Source of the DNA: Cristatella mucedo
Taxonomy: Eukaryota > Bryozoa > Phylactolaemata > Cristatellidae
Length of the DNA: 64,000 nucleotides
Reading direction: 5' to 3'
NCBI GenBank assembly: GCA_009760855.2
Contig: WPIO01000046.1
Location: forward strand, 265,001 to 329,000
A program made the position numbers and the translations under genes. The notes under the pieces were generated by a model. That model was not told the origin of the DNA. It saw nothing but the letters and a program-made list of their open reading frames with translations, and did not search any database. Shown here piece by piece: positions 24,224 through 44,545 of the stretch. Numbering within the stretch: the first letter of the stretch is position 1; each line of letters begins with the position of its first letter.

Positions 24224-26525
24224 CTAGTAATCGCAAGCAGGAAGTGCTCGCTTTTTAGACTCGTCCTCTTCCTGTTTCTTCTCATAGTGTCCAAAGTCGT
24301 CAAATATGGACGTCGTGTGTCGGAAGCTGTGCATTATTTTCAGAACCTGCTTCCCTTTCTCCGGAGGCACTTCCTGTGTGTCGCGAGAGTTGGTTACGGG
24401 CTTGTTCTCATTGTTCTCTAAACGTATGTGCCTCAGCTGCCCATTTGGCACATCCTTGACGTATATCCACTTCACCTCGAACTGTCCTTTCCATTTGTCC
24501 TGAGTCCATACACCGCTATGAGAATTGTAGTCCACTGGCGACACCATCTGTGCCATGCCACAGAAGTGCCCACTTCCATTGACGCTGAAGAACAAAAACA
24601 CGGGTCCTCTCCCGGCACGCTCCTGGTATGCTGCATCTAGTCTCTTGTTGCCGTGGTCAGTGCTGCACCATATATTGTACTTTATCGACCGATGAATGTC
24701 ATCCTCAGAATAGCTCTTGATGATGAAAAACCGAGGATTTTTGGGGTTCAGATCAAAGTTCGCAGGATTGTACATGTTGGTCGACTTAAGCTTCTCCAGC
24801 ACGGGGTGAGCCGGGGGTGCAACCACGTTGCAGGCAGACGCCGATCCACCGGCAGAAGCGGCGCTATCCGAAATAGAAATGCCAGGATCCGAGTTGCTGA
24901 CGGTCGACTGTCCTGCGCCACGAGCGGCCCTCGGAACCGACCAGGCCGCTGCCTGCTGCTGCAGCAGCTGAGGGGCATGGCGCACGTGGCCCGAGGGCTG
25001 CCTGCCGCCTTTGCCTGCATCCACGCCGGCGGCATCGTCCTTGTCCCACGAGCTGGCATCGCCAACAGCAGCGGCACTGCTGCTGTTAACCATGGGTGCC
25101 TGCACGGCCACTGCATGCCGATTGGCTCTCGGATGAGGTTGCTGCTGCTGTTGCACGAGCATCTGCGGTTGGTGCGGTGACTTGGCCGGCTGGCTGGCCA
25201 CGGACGCCCACGACATGGGTTTCTTGACGGCGGGCAGAGGAGCAGCAGCGGCAGCACAGTTCGTGGTGGACAAACTGCCAGCAGGGCCGGCCGCCGACGC
25301 CTGGTCTCCGGAGATCATGCCTCGCATCTCACTGCCGCCGTCAGACACCGACACGACGTGGCCGCCGCCACGCTCATGCGACAGCTCGCTCTCGTCACTC
25401 ACGCCAACGGCCTGAAGCCCGTGCTCGAGGGCACGCATTTCCATATCCATGTCGCCGTTATGAGCAGCGGGATACATGTGAGTTGGCGAAACGGCATAAT
25501 AATCATACACCGGCGCGGCATCGCCGCCGTGGACCTCTTTCCTCCCGTTGGAGGCAGCTGCGCCCCACACGAAGTCAGCTGCAGCCGGTGGGAAGCTGGA
25601 CCAGGCAAGGCCGCCGTGAGAATAGTCAAACGGATTGAGCATGGGATTCCCAGGCATGTACTCGCTATTCGGCTGTTGGTAGCCAAGGTAGGCGAGGGGA
25701 TCTCCACCGCTCGACCAGGCCGGATCGCCGAAGTAGGGAAAACCGGGCAGGGCATAGAAGTTTGGCTGCACGTAACGTTCAGGATTAGACATACTGGCGG
25801 CCTGAAATCAAGAAAGAATCCTCGTCAGGGCAAGGCACCGACTATCCTACCGCAAATGTGACATTCATTAGCCAGCACGCACCACTTTGCGGCTTCAATA
25901 GGCGTTATTTCCGCTGGCGAGCCATCATTCACAGCACAGGAAGTAGGCTACAGTTAATGGCACTCGATACAGCAAATTTGGTCACCAAGGTGATCGTCAT
26001 TGCTCAAAACACGTTGGGCACACGTATACATTAACGAGAAACGCCTGCAATCAGCCACAGCTGAGCTCTGCCAGGTGGTGCTGAGTTCAACAATCAACAC
26101 ACGTATGTCGAACCAATTCTTTCGCACGTCCAAAACGTCACGAGATCTCGAGTGCAATCACAGTCATCTAAACATAATCACCTCTACCTGATGATGCTGG
26201 CGCATGTAGTTGTCGTAATCAAGATCCTTCACGGATTCCTTTCCTGGCGCAGGTCCATTGGTACCTACCGAGAGCGCGGTGCGGGCCGTTGGTAACAACG
26301 AACAAATCCGTAGCTAGTACAGCACAAGCGACGATTCTTACCTGCTTGAACTTGTTGATTCTTCGATCCCTATAAAACAAGCGACATACATAGGTACTAT
26401 ACTGGTTACACGACGGTGACGAACGCAGTAACCCTAACGCGAGTAAAAAGCGCGGGACAGGCATGCCTAGTGGGACAGCAAGTGCTAGCTCGCGGCGTCC
26501 GAACCTGGTCAACACTAGCTGACAT
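24224..26525 (-). CDS. YTHDF: YTH-domain m6A reader, YTHDF family (complete, 567 aa)
   Basis: This is a cytoplasmic reader of N6-methyladenosine in mRNA, affecting mRNA decay and translation (family knowledge). Coding exons are 26525-26505, 26369-26342, 26264-26188 and 25801-24224, all GT-AG with consistent phases (0, 1, 0). The N-terminus MSASVDQ and the segment [14 protein letters not shown] match the conserved YTHDF start, and [20 protein letters not shown] matches the next block. The middle (residues about 120-385) is low complexity: Ala, Gln, Ser and Pro. The YTH domain spans about 399-537 and holds [20 protein letters not shown]. The aromatic-cage tryptophans are W420 (NIWCST), W474 and W479 ([10 protein letters not shown]). 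At 567 aa the length is close to the vertebrate paralogues (about 560-585). Introns are 135, 77 and 386 nt. It stops with TAG. It is divergently arranged with fibrillarin. Confidence 0.96.
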
Positions 26526-26920
26526 CACAAAGAAATGTATAACCTTTTCAGCGGCGCTTTGGTGAAATATTATAGGCCGATCAACCCTGGCCGGGCGGTG
26601 GCTGATGACTTTTCCCCGAGGGCGAACGAATATGTTACGAGCGCCGAGTGGCATACACCACGAACAATGGCGGTCAATTCGACAGCCTCGCTTACGTAGG
26701 CTCACGTGATGGTAGTGAGCGGTTTGGTAGCAGTAAAAAGTTCTTCGGGCTCCAACATACTTTTAAATATTAATTAAATATTTTATTTTTATAATTATTG
26801 ATAATATTTAGGACCTTATTATCACATCGTCCTAACCTCGGAGCACAGTACCGCCGGAGCACAGTGCCGTACTTCGTCTCACCACGTGGTACTATCTTGC
26901 AACGACCGACGAATTTCGAC
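26526..26920. promoter_or_regulatory. divergent promoter region between YTHDF and FBL
   Basis: About 395 bp separate the two start codons, so both transcripts must initiate here or within the adjacent 5' leaders. The region holds the palindrome TCACGTGA at 26702-26709 and ACCACGTGGT at 26881-26890, both CACGTG E-boxes of the kind bound by Myc/USF/MITF-type factors. An AT-rich block lies between them (26757-26822). Transcription start sites cannot be read directly. Confidence 0.6.
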
Positions 26921-35540
<8,620 letters not shown>

Positions 35541-35718
35541 GGTAGATCTGATTACTGCTAGCCAGTCCTCTATTTAGTCCCTACTACTATCGATGAGTCA
35601 GATGCTGAAGGCTTGGATTTTGTATTAAATTTGCTATGTACTTGGATGTTGCTGTAGATTTTCGACTGGTATAGATATATATACACATGTGTATACTTCT
35701 CTGCTCTGCCTTTTTCAC

Positions 35719-35724
35719 AATAAA
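35719..35724 (+). terminator. poly(A) signal of FBL
   Basis: AATAAA lies 179 nt after the FBL stop codon and is followed by a short T/G-containing stretch. It is the first canonical signal after the gene. Confidence 0.7.
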
Positions 35725-35999
35725 GGACACATTGCACCAGGAGCTGCTTTCTCTTTGGGTGTCTTATTCGGGTGAGTAGGGTCTGGTGACAGTTGTATTG
35801 TAATCGCGTACAAACTCCCAATAATACCACTGGCCTTACTCTTAACTAGCATCGTTACAAACCATGTATTTCCCCGGTTAAGAGCTCATTACTAACTGCT
35901 TGCATATAAGTGGGGTTAATTTAGTGTTTGCCCTATGAACCCTGACGATAATTTACAGGGATAGCAGATGTGGCATAGATATTTCTTTACTTCGGCTCC

Positions 36000-36140
36000 A
36001 TGGTCGTGGCTTCGAATCCTCCGGCACTAAAGAGCTGCCTCGGGCGACTCCTAGCGTGGTGTGGACCTTTACTTGATTTCTCCGTAATGCCTTCGGGTAT
36101 TCCGCTGCTATCTTAGCTGTGACTATTTATGAGATGTCCT
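36000..36140 (+). mobile_element. SINE T2
   Basis: Head CATGGTCGTGGCTTCGAATC, then a tail with GTAATGCCTTCGGGTATTCC and CGCTGCTATCTTAGCTGTGA; diverged. A second tail-only piece lies at 36805-36880 (GGTGGTGATAGCCTTGACGG ... AAGAAGCTGTTAAATCAGCT). Confidence 0.5.
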
Positions 36141-36259
36141 CGGATATGCTACACAAAACAGGACCTGCTTAGCATAAGGTGAGATGTCGCCATTAGTCGA
36201 TACCTATCGGCGGGTCAGTGAGAACCATCCTGCGTTCGCCCTATCAACAGCTCGGCTAT

Positions 36260-36800
36260 CAAACCTACGACTCGTCTGAAGGAGCTAGGATGGTTGCCGG
36301 TTGAGCCAAGGATACGGAGCAAAGTTCTTACGCTGACCCACAAGGCCAGCCACTGCTTGGCTCCTTCATACTTAGCTGAGCTGCTGCATCAGTTTCAGCC
36401 TGTTCGCGCCCTCAGGTCCGGTGTGGACAATAAATTAGCTGTTCCATTCCTCCGCTTAAAGACAGTTGGCGACAGAAGCTTTAGCTCTGCAGGTCCTAGA
36501 CTGTGGAACTCGCTTCCACAATTCTTACTCAACGACAACTACTCTCCTGCTGCCGACTATGGCACATCCTTTTCAGTGGTCCTGAGCTGCTACTTCCATG
36601 CTACTCACTACTTCAACTGCTCTCCTGACTGCTTTGCTTCCCACTTTCTCTTTGTTTCGTGAGACGAAGTCTGTTGGCTACCGAATGCGTACCGAAAGCC
36701 GCTCAGGCTGTGAGTGCGCTATACAAAACTCTCCTGCGTAACACCCACGTGGTCTTTATGACTTTGTGGAATTACAGACGGAGATACAATGTGATGGGAG
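36260..36800 (+). mobile_element. LINE-B copy, 5'-truncated
   Basis: A good copy: SKVLTLTHKASHCLAPSYLA, VDNKLAVPFLRLKTVGDRSF and WNSLPQFLLNDNYSPAADYG are in one frame (36294-36662). The 3' UTR ends GGAGATACAATGTGATG. Confidence 0.8.
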
Positions 36801-37700
36801 AATGCAAGCGGTGGTGATAGCCTTGACGGCTTTTCCGCCGCTATGTAAAAGAAGCTGTTAAATCAGCTGAGTTTTTTATTGCAATCCTTGGGCCTATGGA
36901 ATGGTAGCTATGAGACTGACGTGATTTACTAAGAAATTTAAAGTGCATTGCATACAGTGCAGCAGGTTGGACGAATAATGAAATGCTCAAGCAGATATAT
37001 GGAGTGGCTCACGGAACTGCTGCAGCCCTGCGACTATCAGTACCTGCCCTGTATGAACTGTCTAGCAGTGATAGAAATTAACAATTTATGGGATTTTCAT
37101 AAATATTGCATTTTATGGGGTTCTCATAAATACAGCCCATTGGTTATCTGGAGCCAAAGCCGAAAAACTGAGGTGGTTCTAGTCTCGGCCAGGAGTTTTT
37201 GGGTTCGACGAACTACAGCAATTCACTCAAAGCTAAAATCGACCAGAGGTCGGTTTTGCAAAGATCCAATTTCAAGTGAATACCTGTGTACATCGTTGTA
37301 ATATGCCCACCAAATGTGAATATCGTTGTACACCGTCGTTACAATATGCTCAGTAAATTTTCACGATCCGTTCTCATGCAAATGATTTGTAAAGACGATG
37401 GCCTGTACCGCAATCCACTCCGTTCCGCCACAAATCCACCCGAAATCGGCCTCGTGAAGCTCAAACTTTTACATAACACTATACTATATTTCAAATGTAC
37501 CCGTAAATTTCTCGCTCAGGCAGACCGCTGCAGTCGACTGCTGCGACCCGGACCTATAAGGCAATCCAACCACAAAGCGAAAGAAATCCCGTGAAAAAAG
37601 CGGCTTTCTTGATTGCAAACGGTGTGCATTGTGGCAAGCATACTCACATAATTTCACAATAGACGAGTGCTTTTGTGCAATGCGAAGCAATCGACTGCAA

Positions 37701-38170
37701 CGGCCCAGGGAAACCACTTCAGTCCACTTCAATCAACTACAGCGGCCCAGGGAAACGCCGCTCCAATCCACTTCAATCAACTACAACGGTCCAGGGAAAC
37801 ACCGCTTCAGTCCACTTCAATCGACTGCAACGGCCCAGGGAAACACCGCTTCAGTCCACTTCAATCGACTGCAACGGCCCAGGGAAACACCGCTTCAGTC
37901 CACTTCAATCAACTACATCGGCCCAGGGAAACGCCGCTCCAATCCACTTCAATCAACTACAACGGTCCAGGGAAACACCGCTTCAGTCCACTTCAATCAA
38001 CTGCAACGGCCCAGGGAAACGCCGCTTTAATCCACTTCAATCGACTGCAACGGCCCAGGGAAACACCGCTTCAGTCCACTTCAATCAACTACAACGGCCC
38101 AGGGAAACATCGCTTCAGTCCACTTCAATCAACTGCAACGGCCCAGGGAAACGCCGCTCCAGTCCACTGT
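37701..38170 (+). repeat. 44-bp minisatellite, about 11 copies
   Basis: Unit starts (CGGCCCAGGGAAA...) fall at 37701, 37743, 37787, 37831, 37875, 37919, 37963, 38007, 38051, 38095 and 38139, exactly 44 bp apart except for the first (42 bp). Units differ at a few sites (ACCGCTTCAG versus GCCGCTCCAA; CGACTGCAA versus AACTACAA), and a two-unit variant pair at 37743/37787 recurs at 37919/37963. The long open frames across it are a by-product of repetition. Confidence 0.9.
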
Positions 38171-39654
38171 ATACTCAAGTACGCACCGTGTAAGTGCGAA
38201 TCTACCTGTAGGTGTGTAAATTCAAGCTACATTACCCTGCGCTCTCGCAATACACTGAAACGGCCTGGGCAAATACCATATCACTCTAATCCTGCGCTAA
38301 CCGTCCTGAAATCATCAACGCGAAGCTTCAATTTGCATATATTATACTACCCACAATACTCAAGCAAGGGCATTCTCGACATATGCACTCAAATCGACTG
38401 CAACAGCCCGGTCCAATACGGCAATCCACTGCCATCCACGAAAATTACCAGAACTAATAACTAGAAGCTCTCATTTTGAATGCACATAGTCTTAGTTTGT
38501 TATGTAGTCGAAAAATGTCACGACAATTACGAGGAGTGTTCTCATGCGATGCGCTGCAGTCGATGCAAAATCCCTGGAACAAAATCAAATTCTCGGCGAT
38601 CCGTCGAAAAATGCCCAATAATCGAATTCTCAATGCTCAAATTCCGGAAACATATTGCAGCTCGCTGTTTAAATTGCAGCCATGTGAATTTAACCAATTG
38701 GGCGCATACAATCTCGGGCAATGCATAGCAATCGACTGCGATGGCTCGGGCCAAAGTCTCAATCTATTATTGACGCAAATCGACCAGAAATTGGCTGGGA
38801 GAAGCTCCAATTCTCATCGCACGTAAAATTCAACTGTATTTAAAGTGCGCCGGAATCGTTTTAACCCATCGCGAACAACTCGGGCAATACATGCCAATCA
38901 CACAGCAGTGGCACAACCAAAGCCGAAATCCACTCGCTGCCAGCCGTTGCAAATCGACTAGAAATTTGCCGTGCAAAGATCCAGTTTGGACTTGTTGCTG
39001 CTTTATACTTTATGGTGCACCCAAGAAATGCCACCGTTCTCGGGCATTGCATTGCAATCGATCGCAGCGGCCGACTCATAACCGCAATGCATCACGATCC
39101 AACGGAAATCGATAAGAAATTGCCTTCGCGAAGCTCCGACTGTAATTTCGTACCGCAGCCAGCGAACCGTACCGGAAGTGCAACCACTTAGTTTTAGCCC
39201 ATCGCGCGCAGCGTCTTAGGCAATGAATAGCAATCGACAGTGATGACCCGGGCAAATACGGCAATTCGTTATGCTCCTTCGAAAACGACAGAAAGTGGCC
39301 AGCAAGGCTCTCACATTGCTCGGCTATTAAGGCCTATCGTGTTATAAGGTCGCCAACAGGATTTTATCAATTGAGCATGCTCAATTTCGGGTAACGCAGT
39401 GCACGGCAATGGCAATGCACGGCAGTTGACGGCAATGGCCCGGGAAAAACTCCATTACGATCTCTCTCAAATTCAATTGGTAGAAAGGAGCTGGGCGAAG
39501 TACTAATTTAGATTGCTTGTTGCCGATGCGACGATATGTTTACGGTGCAACCCGGAAATGCCATTTTGAATGCTCGCTGCTCGTTCTTGAACACAGGATT
39601 GGAATCGACTGCGGCGGCCCGGATCAATACCGAAATAGAATAGAAAGAGTTGCG

Positions 39655-39748
39655 GTACGAAGCTCGATTGAGTATGAAGCTCGATAGAGTACGAAGTTTA
39701 GATTGAGTACGAAGCTCGATTGAGTACGAAGTTTAGATTGAGTATTAC
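39655..39748 (+). repeat. 17-18 bp tandem repeat, five copies
   Basis: The units are variants of GAAGCTCGATTGAGTAC and GAAGTTTAGATTGAGTAC, alternating. They are a local expansion of the GAAGCTC landmark of the surrounding array. Confidence 0.8.
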
Positions 39749-40469
39749 AGTGGAACACTTTTAAAGTGTTCCCACGTTATTTCATCCCGTTGCCCACGTA
39801 TAATCTCAGGCAATGCACAGCAATGGAATGTTATGGCCGAGACCAACCCCGTTCTACTGTTCCCTGCATTTTGCTACAAGACAAAAGAAAACGAACGCCC
39901 CCATTTTTATTGCATATTACATACACCACAGTCTCTGTACAGTGTGCTCGCACAATTGCAATGCAATGGCTAAGGACGTTTTTTGTGGAATGCACTGCAA
40001 TATGCTGCAACGGCCCGAGCAAATACTGCAATAATACTGAAAACACCCCAAACACGATTGAAGTCCGCTTCCTGCACCTTTATTGTTTTTGCCCAAAAGC
40101 ATGCACTTTGTTTAAAGTGCACCCACAGCGTGTCTAGGCATTGAACGTGATCGTCCTCGGGCAGTGCATTATTGCAGCCGTTTCCATTACCGTTGGCGTA
40201 TGTGCATATATTGGTGCTGCACTGACAAGTTGCTAAACATTCTCCAAGGCGCAGGGCTATGTCGTGATTTTGTCGTCCGTCGGGAAGGACGAGACAGTTG
40301 TGAATGCTGTGTCGGTCGCTAAAGGACGTTAGTGCAGAAGCTGCTACAGCAAATGTAATGTCAATATAGGTAACGAAATCCACAGTAATCTTCAACAAAT
40401 CAGCTGGAAATCCGCTTCGAGAATATGCGATAAAAAGTTATGTTGAACCGAACTACAGATATACAAAAT

Positions 40470-40590
40470 ATAAAAATATTTATTTCATTTGTATCGCGCC
40501 CTATTAGAACTTTATCTCTATTCAGGCGCTTCACAATGCCACGGGGCTCGAGCCAATGACCCAGGTCTTCAAATACATTCTGCTGCAAAT
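40470..40590 (-). mobile_element. SINE T1, reverse
   Basis: Reversed tail (ATCGCGCCCTATTAGAACTT), GGCGCTTCACAATGCCACGG and GGGGCTCGAGCC. The head is only partly kept. It marks the right flank of the diverged tandem array. Confidence 0.65.
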
Positions 40591-41413
40591 GTCGCTGCAG
40601 GGCTCTTACCCACCCCGCGGCTGCGATATTAACAGTAGCAGTTTGTCGTGTCATCACATGCCTAGAGGAAAATATTTTGTTAAGCATGCTGGTGGTTGGG
40701 GTGGTGATCCTAAACTAACCGGGACGGTTAAAGTTTAGAACATCCTCATTCCATGAACGTCTTGATGCAAATAAGCTGTGGATAAGAATAGAGGTGAATA
40801 GAATTGAGAATAAAAGAATAGAGATGTTCTGAATGGAAAGCCATGCAGAGCCATGCATAAAAGGGTAGCTGACCCGGACGGACAACATGTTCATTGATAC
40901 CTGCGATGTAATCGTTTTGTGACTTCTTATCCGGCTATTTACGCGATAATGTGAGATGCAAATAACCTATCGGCTTCCCGAAGTATTTTCTTTGTCAGTG
41001 TGAGCATTCCCGGATGTGCCGATTTTGGATATGATAAGCCATTGATGTGCTTGCATTACGGCTGTAGTGACTTCTATTGCCCGGAAAGAGATCCAATTGA
41101 CTTAATAGCACAGCGGCCGACGAATCATTAATGACACAATTGTCTTCTCCAACGGCGGTAGTGTGGTTTCCAGCATATTTTACAGGGTGCTGGTGGACTA
41201 AACAATACGCAGGTCTTGTATAGCGGCATTAGCAGATAGTGAGTGACAATTCATGCTCATTGCTTGACTAAAAACGTAGGGGGAATATGGTAAAACTAAG
41301 CGGTTGCTCTGCTCTATCAGTGCAGCTTCGCTCAATATTTAAGGCCATATTCTGCTTGTCAGCGGCGCGTTGGACCGTCGGCAATGTGCCATTATGGAGC
41401 ATTTGTAGATGCG
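40591..41413. other. unassigned sequence
   Basis: No element or gene is seen between the SINE T1 copy and the palindrome. Confidence 0.5.
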
Positions 41414-41425
41414 GTGATAGTGCGT

Positions 41426-41467
<42 letters not shown>

Positions 41468-41479
41468 ACGCACTATCAC
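41414..41479. repeat. perfect 66-bp palindrome with an AT core
   Basis: The arm GTGATAGTGCGTAATAA is mirrored exactly by TTATTACGCACTATCAC across a TA run (41431-41462). There is no spacer. Confidence 0.9.
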
Positions 41480-41689
41480 ACCATATAGTGCAATAGTATA
41501 TTAATAAGTAAGTAAATACTAATAAGTAAGATAACAAAGTAATATAGTGCGACAACTTTAAAAACCACCCTCCGTAGTTAACTGAAAGGCAGTGACAAGC
41601 TAGATGCAGCACATAGGCAGAGTCAGAGCCAGAGTCAGCATTGCTTCGGGTGTACACCGACCTACTTAGGAATGCAGACTTGGGTAGAG

Positions 41690-43045
41690 TATCTCAGCTT
41701 ATTTTGCTCGATCCTTTTTAATACTATTGATCACCAAGTCCCTCTTCAGCTACTCTCATCTTGCATGAGCAACACTGGCACTGGGTTGCAATGGTTCAGG
41801 TCCGATCTCAGCGAGATACTTCAGAGTATTGATATGAATGGACAAAGATAATCCGAGGAGCCTCTGAAATATGGGGTAACTCGGGGCTCAGTACTTGGCC
41901 CGGTTCTTTTAACGGTTTATACTCTCCCTCTTGCCGATGTCATTGTCAAGCACAATGTAGGCTTTCACTTCTATGCAGATGACTCTCAGCTGTACATTCG
42001 CTTTGATCCCTCCCAGCCCTCCAGCACGTCGAATTCTCTCAACTACCTTGCTGCATGTATTGATGACATCTGCACATGGATGGTAGCGCCGAGGTATTGG
42101 TTTGCCCATAACTTAGTAGTTATGGGCAAACCAAGTGTGATTCGGAAATTGGAAAGGCTAACGCTCAAAATCGGCTTTGCCAGCATAGGACCTATTGAAT
42201 CTGCACGAAATCTAAGTGCCATGTTCCAAAGTGACCTTTCTTTAGACTACATCCTCAGTTCCACAGTCGGGTATGCATACTTTCAGTTACGTAACATTGC
42301 TAAACTTTGGGCTCGTTTCAACAGGGATAACACCTCTAAATTGGTCCATGCATCTCCGACACCCTGTCTCGACTTCTGTAACTCAATACTTGCTGGTCTA
42401 CTGGCTTGTGCAATCAGGCACTCACAGCAGGTGCAAAGCTCTGCAGCTAGGCTTGTCCATCGTGAGCGCTGCAGTTGCCACTATCTCACCACTTCTAGTT
42501 GACCTGCACTGGCTACCAGTCAAGCAACGCACTTCAAGGTTTTGTCACTCACTTTTAGGTCGCTTCATTCTTTTACTCCAGCCGATCTATCAGATCTACT
42601 GCCCTACCAGGCTAAGCATCGTACCACCAGCTTTTCGGAATCTAACAGTTTACCTACACCGCGTACTAACCCCAAATTCTTTGGAGACTCTGCCTTTAGT
42701 TCGCATACTCCCAAAGCCTGGAACTCACTTCCGACTTCCATCACGACATCCCCTGACTTGACCACATTTAAAAAGAAACTAAAAACGCATGTATTTATGA
42801 CAGCATTTAGTGGGTCCCTGTGATTCATCCTTTGTGTGCTTCTGCATACTGACACTGTGACTTCTGCCACTAACCATACTTGCATGCTGACCCTGTGTAT
42901 GCCACCCCTAATCATGTTATTTTTGTTGTTTATTGAGCATGCTACGACTAACCATTCGATAGTGCATCATTTTCAGCAAATTTAAAGTGCCTAGAAAGAG
43001 ATTGAGTTCTCCGAGGGCGCTTAATCAAATTGTATTGATACTATT
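41690..43045 (+). mobile_element. LINE-A copy, 5'-truncated
   Basis: The second longest LINE-A copy covers the RT palm (FYADDSQLY near 41970), the thumb region and the 3' stem-loop with its tail. It has several frameshifts. Segments such as ESARNLSAMFQSDLSLD parallel the master copy closely. Confidence 0.8.
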
Positions 43046-43756
43046 GGCTGTGCAGCCTATTTCCACGACAATGCACTTTTAACCGCTGTCAATTTGGTTG
43101 GCACACTGTGAACACTAAGCATTCAAAAGTTTACCATCTCCCGTCGGACATCTGTTGATGTTTTTTTGGCTTCTTATTGATTGAAGTTGACTTTAATTAC
43201 ATGAATTGGTCCAGACCTGTGCAGCTCAGGTATCAGGCAGGAATGCTGGAAGCCTTCAAAGAAGCAAGCTTACTTAAATCACAGCGTTGTGCTGGGAATG
43301 GGAATCCAATTTTTAGCTTCACTTCACTTAGCCTTAACTTTCTGGTGAATGTTCGGCTGATAAGAGTGGATAATAGAGTTTTTACTGGCCACTGCAGTCG
43401 ATAACACATACTGAAAAGAATGAAATGTCAGAAAGATTTCAATCGCGGCTTAAGAGGCAGTACTCCTAGCAGTACTGAAACTGCTCTCCTCCGTGCTAAC
43501 AATGACATTCTATTTGGCAAAGATGACGGGAATGTCACTGTCCTAGCTCTGCTAGATCTATCAGTTGCCTTCGATACCATTGATCACGATGTCCTACTTG
43601 AACGATTGAGAACAACGATCGGTCTGGCAGATGAGGTGTGGTTTAAATCGTACTTGTCTGATCGTGTTCAATCCGTGTCGTGTGGGGGTCAGGTCTCACC
43701 CACGAGCGAGGCCGTTCACCTGTGGAGTCCCTCAAGGATCCGTCCTCGGTCTCTTG

Positions 43757-43827
43757 TAATGTAATGTAATGTATCTCCGTCTGTAACTCCACAAAGTCAT
43801 AAAGACCATGTGGGTGCTACGCTGGAG
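43757..43827 (-). mobile_element. LINE-B 3'-end scrap inserted in LINE-B
   Basis: A reversed terminal fragment (TGTAATGTAATGTATCTCCG followed by TCTGTAACTCCACAAAGTCA) interrupts the RT coding sequence of the host copy. Confidence 0.65.
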
Positions 43828-44464
43828 GGCCTTGCTGTTCTCCATTTATACTCAACCTCTGGGTAAAATAATTGGGCCCGTGGAACAAGATATAATTTTT
43901 ATGCTGAAGATACTTTGCTATATTTGTCATTCAAGCCGTCGGAATCTGCTGCAGCAACTGATAAACTGAATGCTTGCCTTGCCGACATTCGATCCTGGAT
44001 GTCGGAAAACCTCTTGAAACTAAATGAAGATAAAACTGAACTTCTGTTCATTGGAGAACCCTAAAAGTTTGGTTGGATTAGAAGGCTTTGCTCTTCTAAT
44101 AGGTGATGCTATTGTGCGACCATCACCACGTGCTCGAAATTTAGGTGCCGTTTTCGACAGCTGCCTCAATTTCAAAGCTTCATTCAGAAGACTGCTTCTA
44201 CAGCTTGCCATCACGTCCGATCTCTTACTAAGATTAGGAGCTGTCTTCCATAGTGGCTTGCAAAAAAAATTAACTAGCTCCTTAGTCCTGTCTCGGCTTG
44301 ATTATTGTAATTCCCTTTTGGCTGGGCTACCCCCAAAAGCAATTAGGCTACAACAAATGGCTGTGAATATGGCTGCAAGGCTAGTCTTCAAGTCCCAGAG
44401 GTTTGGCGATGTGTCTCCTTCGCTAAAAGAGCTAGGATGGCTGCTGGTTGATAAACGTATTCAG

Positions 44465-44545
44465 AGCAATGTAAAGCACCTAAAAAAAGATTGAGTTATA
44501 TGAGGGGGCTTTATCAAGTTTATTATTATTATTATAGTTATTATT
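44465..44545 (+). mobile_element. very short LINE-A insertion in LINE-B
   Basis: Only the last 80 bp of LINE-A (AATGTAAAGCACC, stem-loop, ATT tail) sit inside LINE-B coding sequence. This is an extreme 5' truncation. Confidence 0.65.

Larger units (their letters stand above)
37150..40150. repeat. diverged tandem array, period about 160-175 bp
   Basis: Two landmarks recur in fixed order. One is like GCAATCGACTGCAACGGCCC (GGG), seen near 38385, 38550, 38720, 38885, 39050, 39225, 39400, 39600, 39815 and 39995. The other is like AAATCGACCAGAAATTGGC followed by GCGAAGCTCC, seen near 37230, 37430, 38780, 38955, 39105, 39275 and 39640. The steps are mostly 160-175 bp. Copies are heavily diverged, so this is an old satellite-like array. 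It contains no gene. Confidence 0.65.

Noticed and set aside
37701-38170. CRISPR-like regular array
   Set aside because: Repeats are contiguous 44-bp units without unique spacers, in a eukaryotic context.
37629-38464. Three overlapping long open frames (133-265 codons)
   Set aside because: They arise from the stop-free 44-bp minisatellite in all frames and have no start context, splice sites or other protein features.
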